NCBI RefSeq assembly: GCF_014360585.1
Contig: NZ_JACIXG010000039.1
Span: 1 to 47,638, forward strand
Direction: 5' to 3'
Length of the DNA: 47,638 bases
DNA from: Nocardioides sp.
GTDB lineage: Bacteria; Actinomycetota; Actinomycetes; Propionibacteriales; Nocardioidaceae
Under the pieces are notes generated by a model that made no database searches, was not told the origin of the DNA, and saw only the letters and a list, made by a program, of their open reading frames with translations. Below are positions 7,177-15,587 of the stretch, piece after piece (the stretch's first letter is position 1; each line of letters begins with the position of its first letter). A program made the translations under genes and the position numbers.

Positions 7177-8676
7177 TCATGCCTCGGGCGACGCGTCACG
7201 CTTGAGGAGTGCCTTGGTGGCGGGCCCCTCCAGGACCTCCCCGTCGGCCGAGAATCGTGACCCGTGCAGGGGGCAGTCCCAGCTCTTCTCCGCGTCGTTC
7301 CAGCGCAGCGTGCCGCCCAAGTGGGTGCAGAGCGCGACGACGCTACACGTACGGCCTTCCAGGTTGGAGGTCCCGACCGGGAGGACGCCGTCACGGCCGA
7401 CGGCCCCGGCTCCGTCGGCGGTGGGCGTGTGCGCCGTCGCAAACTCGGCCCGCACGAGCGAACGGGTCGCGGCCAGACCGACACCGACGTTGAGCGACGC
7501 GATGCGGGCGGCGCCGCGCGGGCGGGTGATCCGCCGGCCCAGCACCTTCGCCCAGCTGGGTGTCGAACCCAGGATCTGGCCGGCGATGGCTCGCGCCGCG
7601 GCCACGCCGTTGGTCAGTCCCCACTTGTCGTAGCCCGTGGCCAGGTAGATGTGTCCGCCGCCGCGGGGCAGCGTTCCGACGAACGGGATCCCGTCGTGGG
7701 AGGCGTAGTCCTGGGCGGACCACGCGTGCGTCTCGACGGCCCCGTCGAAGTGGCGCGCCGTCCATTCCCGCAGCTCGTGGACGCGGCTCAGCTCGGACTC
7801 GGTGCGGCCGACGACGTGCCCGGCGCCGCCGACGAGGAGCCGCGGACCAGTGGTGGCATCCCCGGGTACCCCGCGGATCGACCTGCTCGATGAGGCCACC
7901 GAGATGTACATCGCCGGCGGCGGCTCGACTCCCTCGAAGGCGAGAATATAGGAGCGCTTGGGCTCGACCTTGGCGAAGTAGAGCCCGCGGTCCAGGGTCG
8001 GCACCCCGGTCGCGAGCACGACGTTCTCGGCGCGGAGCACGCGTCCGTCGTCGAGGGTGATCTCGGGCGTTCCCCGCCCGGACACGCCCATCACCCGATG
8101 GCCCTCGTGCACCGTCCCGCCGTGGCCGCGGAGCTGGGTGGCGAGAGCACCGAGCACGTCCATCGGGTCGAACTGCGCCTGGTCCGCCAGCACGGTGGAA
8201 CCCACGTGCGGGAACGGAACGTCGAGATCGTCGGCCCAGCGTACGTCCAGACCGAGCGAGCCGGCCGCCTCATGCTCTTCGCGGACGCTGGTCAGCTCGT
8301 CGTCGGCGCTCGCATAGGTCACCGCGTCGCGGGTCTGGACGGGGACGTCGTGCTCGGCGCAGAAGCCCAGCAGCCACGCCATGCCCTCGCGGTTGGCCTC
8401 GACGTATGCCTCGGCGACCCCGCGTGACTGCGCGGACAGGATCTGGGAGAGCCTCGTCCCCTGAAGCAGCGAGAGCTTCCCCGTCGTACGACCCGTGGTG
8501 CCCGAACCCACCCGGCGTGCCTCGACGACGCCGACCCGGCGCCCGGCACGTGCCAGCATCAGGCCGACGGTCAGTCCGGTGATGCCTGCGCCCACCACGA
8601 CGTCGTCGAACCGGTCGTCGTCGGGGAACGGGTCCGGGCTCGGGGTCTCGGGATGGTCCTGCCACATCGCTCGCAT
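7177..8676 (-). CDS. FAD-dependent oxidoreductase with C-terminal Rieske [2Fe-2S] domain
   Basis: A 499-residue two-domain protein. The N-terminal DAO-type flavoprotein part has the dinucleotide-binding VVGAGITGLTVGL motif (about 27-39) and RVGSGTTGRTTGKLS, where glycine/sarcosine-oxidase relatives bind FAD. The C-terminal Rieske domain has Cys450-x-His452 (CTHLGG) and Cys468-x-x-His471 (CPLHGSRF), all four cluster ligands. This fusion is a known family of uncharacterised oxidoreductases, often linked to stress or general metabolism. The gene converges on the FUSC gene, leaving nine bases between them. ATGs at 8676 and 8667 are both possible. The donor substrate cannot be named. Confidence 0.9.
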   Translation of the reverse strand: MRAMWQDHPETPSPDPFPDDDRFDDVVVGAGITGLTVGLMLARAGRRVGVVEARRVGSGTTGRTTGKLSLLQGTRLSQILSAQSRGVAEAYVEANREGMAWLLGFCAEHDVPVQTRDAVTYASADDELTSVREEHEAAGSLGLDVRWADDLDVPFPHVGSTVLADQAQFDPMDVLGALATQLRGHGGTVHEGHRVMGVSGRGTPEITLDDGRVLRAENVVLATGVPTLDRGLYFAKVEPKRSYILAFEGVEPPPAMYISVASSSRSIRGVPGDATTGPRLLVGGAGHVVGRTESELSRVHELREWTARHFDGAVETHAWSAQDYASHDGIPFVGTLPRGGGHIYLATGYDKWGLTNGVAAARAIAGQILGSTPSWAKVLGRRITRPRGAARIASLNVGVGLAATRSLVRAEFATAHTPTADGAGAVGRDGVLPVGTSNLEGRTCSVVALCTHLGGTLRWNDAEKSWDCPLHGSRFSADGEVLEGPATKALLKRDASPEA

Positions 8677-8797
8677 GTGCCCCAGGTACCCGTTCGGCGA
8701 GTCGGTCAGGCTCGGTCCGGCTGCTTCGTACGTAATCTAGGTGCCAGATGACCGTCCGAGCGCACCCTCCCTACGCGACGAAACGGGGCGAGTAGTC

Positions 8798-10078
8798 ATG
8801 ACTGCGGACCTTGCCTACGTGGTGGCCGGCGCCAGCCTGCTGCTGGCGATCGTGCTCCCCGATCTGCTCAGTCGGTGGGCGATCTCGGCTCCCATGGTGC
8901 TGGTCGGGGTCGGGATGCTGATCGGGCTCACACCGCTGCCCGACGGCTTGCCGCTGGACCCGCAGGACAACCGGGCCGTGATCGAGCACACCACCGAGCT
9001 GGTCGTCATCGTGGCGCTGATGGGCGTGGGGCTGGCGATCGACCGCCCGCTCCAGGTCCGCAGCTGGAGGAGCTGGCGACAGTGGTCTCCGACGTGGCGG
9101 CTGCTGGTGATCGGGATGCCGCTCACCATCGCCGCGGTCGCGACGCTCGGCTGGGCCGCGGGTCTGCCGCCGGCGGTCGCGCTGCTGCTGGGCGCGGCGC
9201 TGGCGCCTACCGATCCGGTGCTTGCCTCCGACGTGCAGGTCGCCGGTCCGCAGACCGGTGGCCACGAGGTCGACGAGAGCGACGAGCTCCGGTTCACGCT
9301 CACCTCGGAGGCCGGTCTGAACGACGGTCTCGCCTTCCCGTTCGTCTACGCCGCGATCCTGCTCGCGACCGAGGGCGCCGTGTCGAACTGGGCTCTGGAG
9401 TGGGTGGGGTTCTACCTGGTGGCGAAGGTGGCGATCGGCGTCCTCGCCGGAGTCGTGGTCGGGAAGGTGCTCGCCTACGTCGCGTTCCGCTCCAGCAACC
9501 GTGCCCTGCGGGTGGCGGAACGGGGCGAGTCGCTGCTCGCGCTCGCGGCACTGGTCGCCTCGTACGGCGTCGGCGAGGTTCTCGGCGGCTACGGCTTCCT
9601 CGCCGTCTTTGTCTGCGCGATCTCCTTCCGCTCGGCCGAGCGGTCCCACGACTACCACGCCGCGATGCACGAGGTGGCCGAGCGGCTCGAGCGGCTGCTG
9701 ACGCTCTTCGTACTCCTCATCCTCGGCATCGCGCTCACCCGTGGCCTGCTCGATGCCCTCGACTGGCGGGGAGTCGCCATCGGGCTGGCGCTGATCCTGG
9801 TGGTCCGACCGGCTGCGGGGATCGTGGCGCTGGCCCCGTGGCCGACCCGGGGAAGGGGCACGGTCCCGCTCACCCGGCCTGAACGCTGGACCGTGGCGTT
9901 CTTCGGAGTCCGCGGCATCGGGTCCATCTACTACCTCGCGTACGCCGCCGGCGAGGACCAGGCGCTGGCCCAGGACTGGTTGTGGTCGACGGTCGCCTTC
10001 ACCGTCGTCGCCTCCGTGCTCATCCACGGGATCCTCGCCACCCCGGTGATGGCCCGCATCGATTCCGGCCGGCGGTGA
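8798..10078 (+). CDS. Monovalent cation:proton antiporter, CPA1 family (NhaP-like)
   Basis: About 426 residues with 12-13 membrane segments. Diagnostic motifs are LAPTDPVLASDVQ (the CPA1 ion-site Asp), TSEAGLNDGLAFPFV and FFGVRGIGSIYYL near the C terminus. It exchanges Na+ or K+ for H+ across the cytoplasmic membrane for pH and salt homeostasis. The ATG at 8798 is preceded by GGGGCGAG, a better start than the upstream GTG at 8741, which would add 19 polar residues. It diverges from the FAD/Rieske gene. The 5'-3' exonuclease follows after 23 bases in the same direction, so cotranscription is likely. Confidence 0.9.
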   Translation: MTADLAYVVAGASLLLAIVLPDLLSRWAISAPMVLVGVGMLIGLTPLPDGLPLDPQDNRAVIEHTTELVVIVALMGVGLAIDRPLQVRSWRSWRQWSPTWRLLVIGMPLTIAAVATLGWAAGLPPAVALLLGAALAPTDPVLASDVQVAGPQTGGHEVDESDELRFTLTSEAGLNDGLAFPFVYAAILLATEGAVSNWALEWVGFYLVAKVAIGVLAGVVVGKVLAYVAFRSSNRALRVAERGESLLALAALVASYGVGEVLGGYGFLAVFVCAISFRSAERSHDYHAAMHEVAERLERLLTLFVLLILGIALTRGLLDALDWRGVAIGLALILVVRPAAGIVALAPWPTRGRGTVPLTRPERWTVAFFGVRGIGSIYYLAYAAGEDQALAQDWLWSTVAFTVVASVLIHGILATPVMARIDSGRR

Positions 10079-10101
10079 CCTCCACCTCTACGATGGGCGC
10101 G

Positions 10102-11100
10102 ATGTCGATGAACAGCTCGCCGCGCCGTCTCCTGCTGGTCGTCGACGCCCCGTCCCTCCTGCACCGCAACCACCATGCCCGGGCGCACACCCGGATGATC
10201 GACCGTGCCGGGCGGCCCGCCTGGGCGCTGCACGGGATGCTGCGGCAGATCCTCGACTCGATCGACGCATTCGCGCCCGACGCGGTGCTCTTCGGCCTCG
10301 ACGACCGCACCTCCTCCGTACGCAGGGACGCCTATCCCGACTACAAGGCCGGGCGCGCCGAGAAGGACCCGATGCTGGTCGAGCAGCTCGACCGGGCCGG
10401 TGCGATGCTCGACGCCCTCGGGCTCGCAACCGTCACTCCCCCGGGCCTCGAGGCCGACGACGTGAACGCCTCCGCCGCGGCCTGGGCGGTCCGCAACGGC
10501 TGGAACTGCGTCGTCATCACCTCCGACCGCGACGCGTTCGCGCTGATCAGCGACCACACCCAGGTCCTGCGGCTGATCAACGGCGGCATCAACGGCTCAC
10601 CGCTGCTCAACCCCGCCCGGCTGTATGCGATGTACGGCGTGCCGGCCACGCGCTATCTCGAGTACGCCGCGCTCCGCGGTGACGCCAGCGACAACCTGCC
10701 CGGGGTGAGCGGCATCGGCGAGAAGACCGCAGCCGCCCTCCTCGACCAGGTCGGCCCGATGGAGCGGGTCTGGTCCGACATCGACGACAACTCTGGTCGT
10801 GAGGTGACGGCTGTGCTCGACACCTGGGCCGCCGGCGCCGGCGTACGCCGCATCTCGGCACGCGTCGTCCGCGCACTCTCCGCTCCCGGCGCGCGAGAGC
10901 GCTACGACTTCAACCTCCGCATGATGGCCTGCCACGAGGACCTCGACCTCCGGCTCACCCCGGACATCCCCGGCACTCCCGGCCTCCTCCCCCTCGACCT
11001 GGACCGGGTCGCGCGCGTCGTCGGCTTCCTCGGTATCGAGGCGACCACGTCGCTGGCGCAGCGGGTGCTGAGCACCAATCCCGCCTCGGTGGTCACCTAG
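10102..11100 (+). CDS. Stand-alone 5'-3' exonuclease (PolA N-terminal-like)
   Basis: A 332-residue FEN/5'-nuclease resembling the exonuclease domain of DNA polymerase I without the polymerase. Metal-binding acidic residues appear in order: VVDAPSLLHR near the N terminus, YPDYKAGR (helical arch), LEADDV, ITSDRDAFALI, then GDASDNLPGVSGIGEKTA, the helix-3-turn-helix that binds duplex DNA. It should remove RNA primers or flaps; actinobacteria often carry such a paralogue besides PolA. Starts at 10093, 10102 and 10108 are all in frame, with no decisive ribosome binding site. It follows the antiporter by 23 bases, with no obvious functional link. Confidence 0.92.
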   Translation: MSMNSSPRRLLLVVDAPSLLHRNHHARAHTRMIDRAGRPAWALHGMLRQILDSIDAFAPDAVLFGLDDRTSSVRRDAYPDYKAGRAEKDPMLVEQLDRAGAMLDALGLATVTPPGLEADDVNASAAAWAVRNGWNCVVITSDRDAFALISDHTQVLRLINGGINGSPLLNPARLYAMYGVPATRYLEYAALRGDASDNLPGVSGIGEKTAAALLDQVGPMERVWSDIDDNSGREVTAVLDTWAAGAGVRRISARVVRALSAPGARERYDFNLRMMACHEDLDLRLTPDIPGTPGLLPLDLDRVARVVGFLGIEATTSLAQRVLSTNPASVVT

Positions 11101-11114
11101 GCCACTCAGTCGGC

Positions 11115-12293
11115 TCAGGTGAACTGAGGCGAGAGGGCGGAGTCGAGGTCGGCCATCAGGTCCTCCGGGCTCTCGAGGCCGACCGAGAGGCGTACGAGGT
11201 TCGCTGACGGCTTGGCGTGGGCCGCGACCGGGCGGTGGGTGAGGCCGGCGGGGTGCTGGATGAGCGAGTCGACGCCGCCGAGCGAGACCGCGTGGGTGAA
11301 GAGTTCGACCGACGAGGTCAGACGGGCGGCTGCGTCGTACCCGCCGCGGAGCGCGATCGTGACCATGGCGCCGGGGCCGTGCATCTGCTTGCCGACCAGG
11401 CCGCGGTCGTCGTCCTCGCCCGGGAAGTAGACGCGCTCGACCTCCCGGTGCGACTGCAGCCAGGTCGCGATCTCGATCGCACCGGCCTGCTGGGCACGCA
11501 CGCGGGTCGGCAGGGTCGAGAGGCCGCGGTGCAGGAGGTAGGCGCCGAGCGGGTGCAGGAGGCCACCGGTGACGGCCCGGACCTGGCGCAGCCGCGAAGC
11601 CGTCTCCTCGTCGCAGGCGATCACGCCACCGACCACGTCGCCGTGCCCGCCGATGTACTTGGTGGCGCTGTGCAGCGACATCGTCGCCCCCAGTGCGAGC
11701 GGGTTCTGCAGCACCGGGGTGGCGAAGGTGTTGTCGACGAGCACCGGGACGTCGCCGGCGGCCGTGACCACGGTGGCGATGTCGACGAGGTCGAGGGTCG
11801 GGTTGGCCGGGGTCTCCAGCACGACCAGCGCCGTGTCCGGTCGGACCGATGCGGCGACCTCGTCCTCGGCGCAGAACGTCACCTCGACGCCGAGCAGACC
11901 CGAGGCGAGCAGGTGGTCGGTGCCGCCGTACAGCGGGCGGACCGCGACGATGTGCCGCTTGCCGCTGAACGAGGTGCTCGCGATGATCGCTGCGGTCATC
12001 GCGGCCATCCCCGAGGCGTACGCGACCGCCGTCTCGGCCTGCTCGAGCCGCGCCAGCGCCGACTCGAAGCGCGCGACCGTGGGGTTCCACAGCCGCTGGT
12101 AGACGAACCCGCCGTCGGCGAGCGGCTCACCGCCGGTCGCCATCGCCTCGTACGAGGCCCCGCCCCGCTCGATGTCGGGGAGCGGGTTGGTCGAGGAGAG
12201 ATCGAGCGGGAGGGCGTGGACGCCGAGCATCGCCAGGTCCTCCCGTCCGGCGTGGACGGCGAGTGAGTCGAGGTGGGAGTTCGCAAGCGTCAT
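11115..12293 (-). CDS. Trans-sulfuration PLP enzyme (cystathionine/methionine gamma-lyase family)
   Basis: A 392-residue Cys/Met-metabolism PLP enzyme. LDSLAVHAGRED opens the fold. PLYGGTDHLL supplies the cofactor-phosphate Tyr/Gly, VLVDNTFATP the pyridine-binding Asp, and SATKYIGGHGDVVGG the Schiff-base Lys. C-terminal SLGGVDSLIQHPAG is typical of the family. Members cleave or exchange C-S bonds of cystathionine, methionine, homocysteine or O-acyl-homoserine; the exact reaction cannot be read by eye. The divergent Lrp/AsnC gene 106 bases away suggests amino-acid-responsive control. No good ribosome binding site precedes 12293; an in-frame ATG at 12329 is less likely. Confidence 0.88.
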   Translation of the reverse strand: MTLANSHLDSLAVHAGREDLAMLGVHALPLDLSSTNPLPDIERGGASYEAMATGGEPLADGGFVYQRLWNPTVARFESALARLEQAETAVAYASGMAAMTAAIIASTSFSGKRHIVAVRPLYGGTDHLLASGLLGVEVTFCAEDEVAASVRPDTALVVLETPANPTLDLVDIATVVTAAGDVPVLVDNTFATPVLQNPLALGATMSLHSATKYIGGHGDVVGGVIACDEETASRLRQVRAVTGGLLHPLGAYLLHRGLSTLPTRVRAQQAGAIEIATWLQSHREVERVYFPGEDDDRGLVGKQMHGPGAMVTIALRGGYDAAARLTSSVELFTHAVSLGGVDSLIQHPAGLTHRPVAAHAKPSANLVRLSVGLESPEDLMADLDSALSPQFT

Positions 12294-12398
12294 GCCAAGA
12301 TGGTGGCGAGAATCCCAAGATCTGACCATATTGATTGCTGAAGATCCCGACAGTTCCCCGATCTTGCCGTTTTCGAGCAATCCGACCGACAACCGAGG
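12294..12398. promoter_or_regulatory. Divergent promoter with nested Lrp-like repeats
   Basis: Between the PLP enzyme and the Lrp gene, AAGATC-type half-sites occur at 12316-12322 (CAAGATC), 12341-12346 (AAGATC) and, inverted, at 12360-12366 (GATCTTG). A wider inverted pair GATTGCT (12333-12339) / AGCAATC (12376-12382) brackets the centre. The stretch is AT-richer than its surroundings. Spaced half-sites in a shared regulatory region are typical of Lrp/AsnC binding, so autoregulation plus control of the PLP gene is likely. Binding is inferred. Confidence 0.55.
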
Positions 12399-12899
12399 GT
12401 GTCCCAGTTGGCGAAAATACAACCCCCCGCAGCCGCTCTCGACTCCGTCGACCGCGGAATCCTGCGCGAGCTCGGCGACAACCCCGAGCTCACCAACAAG
12501 GCCCTCGCGACCCGTCTCGGGATCGCCGAGTCGACCTGCGCCTACCGGCTGCGGGCGCTGCGCGACAACGGCGTCATCACCGGCCGCCGCCTCGACGTCG
12601 ACACCCGCACCCTCGGCTACCCGCTGCAGGCCGTGATCAAGGTCCGGCTCGGCAGCCACAGCAAGGAGCACGTCGAGAAGCTCTACGACGACCTGGTCCG
12701 GACCCCGGGCGTGATCCAGGCCTTCCACGTCGCCGGCGCCGACGACTTCCACCTCTACGTCGCCGTCGAGGACGCCGAGGCCCTGCGCGACTTCGTCCTC
12801 CAGCACGTCACCGTCCACCGCGTCGTACGGCAGACCGAGACGCTGCTCGTCTTCGAGCTCCGCGAGGGGCCGGGCGTGCTGCCGCGCGACCCGGCGTAG
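12399..12899 (+). CDS. Lrp/AsnC-family transcriptional regulator
   Basis: A 166-residue regulator with an N-terminal winged HTH (LDSVDRGILRELGDNPELT, then KALATRLGIAESTCAYRL, about 14-58) and a C-terminal RAM effector domain (about 75-150, with VIQAFHVAGADDFHLYV). Lrp proteins assemble as octamers that sense amino acids. The start is a GTG at 12399; ATG alternatives are absent upstream. It faces away from the PLP sulfur-amino-acid enzyme, which is its most likely target, with the effector probably a sulfur amino acid. That assignment rests on gene order. Confidence 0.93.
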   Translation: MSQLAKIQPPAAALDSVDRGILRELGDNPELTNKALATRLGIAESTCAYRLRALRDNGVITGRRLDVDTRTLGYPLQAVIKVRLGSHSKEHVEKLYDDLVRTPGVIQAFHVAGADDFHLYVAVEDAEALRDFVLQHVTVHRVVRQTETLLVFELREGPGVLPRDPA

Positions 12900-12921
12900 A
12901 TCTTGGACGTACGCGGTCCCG

Positions 12922-13137
12922 TCAGTCGTTGTCCTCCATGCGGAACCCGACCTTGAGCCCGACCTGGAAGTGCTGGATGTCGCCCTCGTCGACGTGACCG
13001 CGGATCTGGGTGACCTCGAACCAGTCCAGGTGCCGCAGCGTCTGGGAGGCGCGGCTGAGACCGTTGCGGATGGCGTCGTCGAGTCCGACCTCGGAGGTTC
13101 CGACGATCTCGGTGACGCGGTAGGTGTGTGCAGACAT
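12922..13137 (-). CDS. Dodecin (flavin-binding storage protein)
   Basis: A 71-residue protein of exact dodecin size. YRVTEIVGTSEVGLDDAI, SRASQTLRHLDWFEV and VGLKVGFRME match the beta-alpha-beta-beta fold. The Trp in LDWFEV is the residue that stacks on the flavin isoalloxazine ring. Dodecins form hollow dodecamers that bind FMN/FAD or CoA and limit flavin photodamage. It lies alone between two unrelated genes, convergent with the Lrp gene. No partner is implied by context. Confidence 0.93.
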   Translation of the reverse strand: MSAHTYRVTEIVGTSEVGLDDAIRNGLSRASQTLRHLDWFEVTQIRGHVDEGDIQHFQVGLKVGFRMEDND

Positions 13138-13244
13138 GATGCCGCCCCTTCTCGTGGTGGTTGTCGTACAGGCCGAGCTGAACCAGCTCTGTACCCACCA
13201 TGGGCGCCAGGTAGAGGCCGCGCAAGGACCCAGCTATGGGGCGG

Positions 13245-13559
13245 TCAGCCTCGTGAATCGGCCGCGGCCCGGCGCTCGTGCAGGCGCTGCTGAGCGGCAG
13301 GCAGGTAGACCAGGCACGGCGCGTCGGCGTCCGGGTGCTTCTCCTTGAGGTGGAAGATCCAGCGGTCCATCGCAGCCATGTAGCCGTTGTCCTCGCCGGC
13401 GCGATAGGTGGACCACGGCCGGTCGCCCTTCGTCGTGCAGACGGTGCAGGCCACCTTGTAGACGAACTGGTCGTCCTCGCCGACGTCGATCTTCACCTTC
13501 GCCAGCGGACCGGCCTCGACAGCGGCCTTCCGCTCCCGCGCCGAACGACTCGCCACCAT
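13245..13559 (-). CDS. Small putative zinc-finger protein, unknown function
   Basis: A 104-residue protein that I do not recognise as a named family. Its centre has the spaced pattern CTVC, about 28 residues, then HLKEKH, a Cys2His2-like set able to bind one zinc. A charged N terminus (SRSARERKAAVEAG) and an Arg/Ala-rich tail flank it. The ATG at 13559 has AGGGGAG about eight bases upstream; a GTG at 13568 is possible. The next 150 bases contain no further gene. A nucleic-acid-binding or protein-adaptor role is plausible but unsupported. Confidence 0.7.
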   Translation of the reverse strand: MVASRSARERKAAVEAGPLAKVKIDVGEDDQFVYKVACTVCTTKGDRPWSTYRAGEDNGYMAAMDRWIFHLKEKHPDADAPCLVYLPAAQQRLHERRAAADSRG

Positions 13560-13719
13560 GTCCACCACTCCCCTGACCGATCCTCGCCATGCCCGGACCG
13601 TCGGTCTCGAACCTCCTCCCCAGCCTATCGCCCGCGCGTCGCAAGTCGATCAGCCGACGTATCAACCGAGCGAACCGCGTCGACCAGGCGCGCAGATGTC
13701 CGGGCGGGCCGGTCACACA

Positions 13720-14610
13720 TCACGTACATGAGGCCGGCTCCTGTCCGTGGCGTGCGATCCAGCTCGCCACAAGGTCGCCGACGACACCGGGGTTGTACGT
13801 CGGCGCCCAGTGCCCGCCCGGCACCTCACGGATCTCGATGGTCGTGATGTCGGGGTGCGGGTCGCCCTGGGTGACCGGCGGGATGAAGATGTCTCGCCGG
13901 GGAGTGAGGACCTGGACAGGTACGTCGGTGCCGCCGCGGGCCGGCTCGAGCAGGCGCGGGAGCACGTTGGCGGCGTAGATCCGGATCGATGCTGCGTTCC
14001 GGCGGGCGCTGGGGCCGTGAGGTTGCGGGTCGAGCGGCTCGGGCTGCTCGAATGCCTTCAGCGAGAGCCTGATGACCGGGTCGATCAGCCCGATCCGGGC
14101 CAGCACCGGGGCCACAAAAGGGATCGAGAAGAAACCCATGTAGAGCGGGGACTTCCACATCGCCACGATGTCGCGGAACCGGCGCGCCCTCGCCTTGCGG
14201 CGTACCCAGCCAGGGATGTGGTCGATGCACGGGCCGGAGATGGAGGTGAAGCTGAGGATGCCGTCGCGTTGTGGGCCGGTGACCAGGTGCCAGGCCTGCA
14301 CGGATCCCCAGTCGTGGCCGACCAGGTGAACCCCGGCGCCGGTGTCGACGTGGTCCAGGACGTCCCGAAGGTCTGCGGCGAGCTGGTCGAGGCGGTAGTC
14401 GGCGATCCTGCCCGGCTTGCCGGAGGCGCCGGTGCCGCGGGTGTCGTAGGTGACCACGCGATGGCCGTCTGCGAGATGCTCGACGATCCCGTCCCAGGCG
14501 GTGTGGTCGTCCGGGAAACCGTGGACGAGGACGACGGTCGGCTTGGTGGCATCGTCGCCGGCGCTGTAGACCGCGAGCTCGAACCCGTCGCTGGTGGTCA
14601 CCGTGGTCAT
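13720..14610 (-). CDS. Alpha/beta hydrolase, epoxide-hydrolase-like
   Basis: A 296-residue alpha/beta hydrolase. HGFPDDHTAWDG (oxyanion-hole HGFP), TYDTRGTGASGKP and the nucleophile elbow VGHDWGSVQAW are visible. The elbow carries Asp rather than Ser, as in soluble epoxide hydrolases and haloalkane dehalogenases. The late VPGGHWAP supplies the catalytic His. It is the last gene of a four-gene leftward operon; its ATG overlaps the MpaB-like stop by four bases. An epoxide or lactone made by the upstream oxygenase is a reasonable substrate guess. Exact chemistry is inferred. Confidence 0.88.
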   Translation of the reverse strand: MTTVTTSDGFELAVYSAGDDATKPTVVLVHGFPDDHTAWDGIVEHLADGHRVVTYDTRGTGASGKPGRIADYRLDQLAADLRDVLDHVDTGAGVHLVGHDWGSVQAWHLVTGPQRDGILSFTSISGPCIDHIPGWVRRKARARRFRDIVAMWKSPLYMGFFSIPFVAPVLARIGLIDPVIRLSLKAFEQPEPLDPQPHGPSARRNAASIRIYAANVLPRLLEPARGGTDVPVQVLTPRRDIFIPPVTQGDPHPDITTIEIREVPGGHWAPTYNPGVVGDLVASWIARHGQEPASCT

Positions 14611-15572
14611 GCCGACTCCGCCCTGGCGGCGAGTGCCTCGGCCGAGAAGTGCGTACGCCACACCGGGGTCGACCACCGGGCGCGCGCCGACATCCAGGCG
14701 AGCCCGACGCGGTAGGAGATCTTCCGCGGGAGGATGACCCGCCAGAACGCCACGTGGATGCGGAGGCCGGCACGATCCATGGCGCGCTCCGGGAAGCCGA
14801 TCATCTCGCGCTCCTCGGGCAGCAGCCCGACCATGATGGCGACCCGCAGGAAGTGCCGGATGGGCGCGGTGACCAGCGCCCACACCGGCAGCGGCATCGG
14901 GCGCAGCGCTCGAGGTGCCGGTAGACCGCGGGCATGGATCAGTCCGACCAGGGTCCGGACCCCCTCGTTGCGCGGGTCCGCCACACGGTCACGCTCCATC
15001 GGCCAGACCGCCAGGAACTCGTCGTACGTCGCGGGCATACCGAGCACGCCGAACCGTCGGCCGACCTCGATGAGCCCGAGATAGGCGTCGTCGCGGAACT
15101 CCCGGTCGGGCCAGCCGCGGAGCACCTCGTAGCCGCGCATGAAGCCGGCCGTGATCGCGGCCCAGTTCCATGTCCAGATGTCGCGGGTCCAGGCGTGGTA
15201 CGTCGCCCCGCGAGTGTCCTCGCCGCGCATGGGCCGGTGCAGCTCCCGCATGGCGTAGGCGATGTGGTCGGCCTCGTCCCCTGCGTGCGCGACGCCGGCG
15301 ATCATCTCGATCGTGTCGCGGAGCCTTCGGGCGAAGTCGAGGATGTCGGCGTCGGGGTCGGCGAAGACCCGGTCGCGCTTCAGCGTCGCCGCGGCGGTGG
15401 CGGGATGCATGAGGGGCAGCAGGAACCCGGGTAGGCCGTAGAGCGCGGTCAGCGGCTCCGCGAGCACCCGGAGAGCCGGCGCACCCGGTGCGAGCAGCTC
15501 CGGGCGGCTCTCGGCGCGGGTCGGAGGGAACCCGACCGGCCGTGTTTCGGGGATCTTCGGTGTCACTGCCAT
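14607..15572 (-). CDS. MpaB/latex-clearing-type oxygenase family protein (DUF2236)
   Basis: A 321-residue protein resembling the DUF2236/MpaB family: GLPGFLLPLMHPATAAATL, AGVAHAGDEADHIAYAMREL, YHAWTRDIWTWNWA and GMPATYDEFLAVW are characteristic stretches. Members include heme-dependent oxygenases that cleave C=C bonds in isoprenoids and the MpaB' side-chain oxygenase of mycophenolic acid biosynthesis. Several are membrane-associated. It starts 15 bases after the old yellow enzyme gene and overlaps the hydrolase gene, so the three act together. Heme ligands cannot be assigned by eye. Substrate unknown; a terpenoid or other lipid is the main candidate. Confidence 0.82.
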   Translation of the reverse strand: MAVTPKIPETRPVGFPPTRAESRPELLAPGAPALRVLAEPLTALYGLPGFLLPLMHPATAAATLKRDRVFADPDADILDFARRLRDTIEMIAGVAHAGDEADHIAYAMRELHRPMRGEDTRGATYHAWTRDIWTWNWAAITAGFMRGYEVLRGWPDREFRDDAYLGLIEVGRRFGVLGMPATYDEFLAVWPMERDRVADPRNEGVRTLVGLIHARGLPAPRALRPMPLPVWALVTAPIRHFLRVAIMVGLLPEEREMIGFPERAMDRAGLRIHVAFWRVILPRKISYRVGLAWMSARARWSTPVWRTHFSAEALAARAESA

Positions 15573-15587
15573 GTTGGTTCCTTCCGG

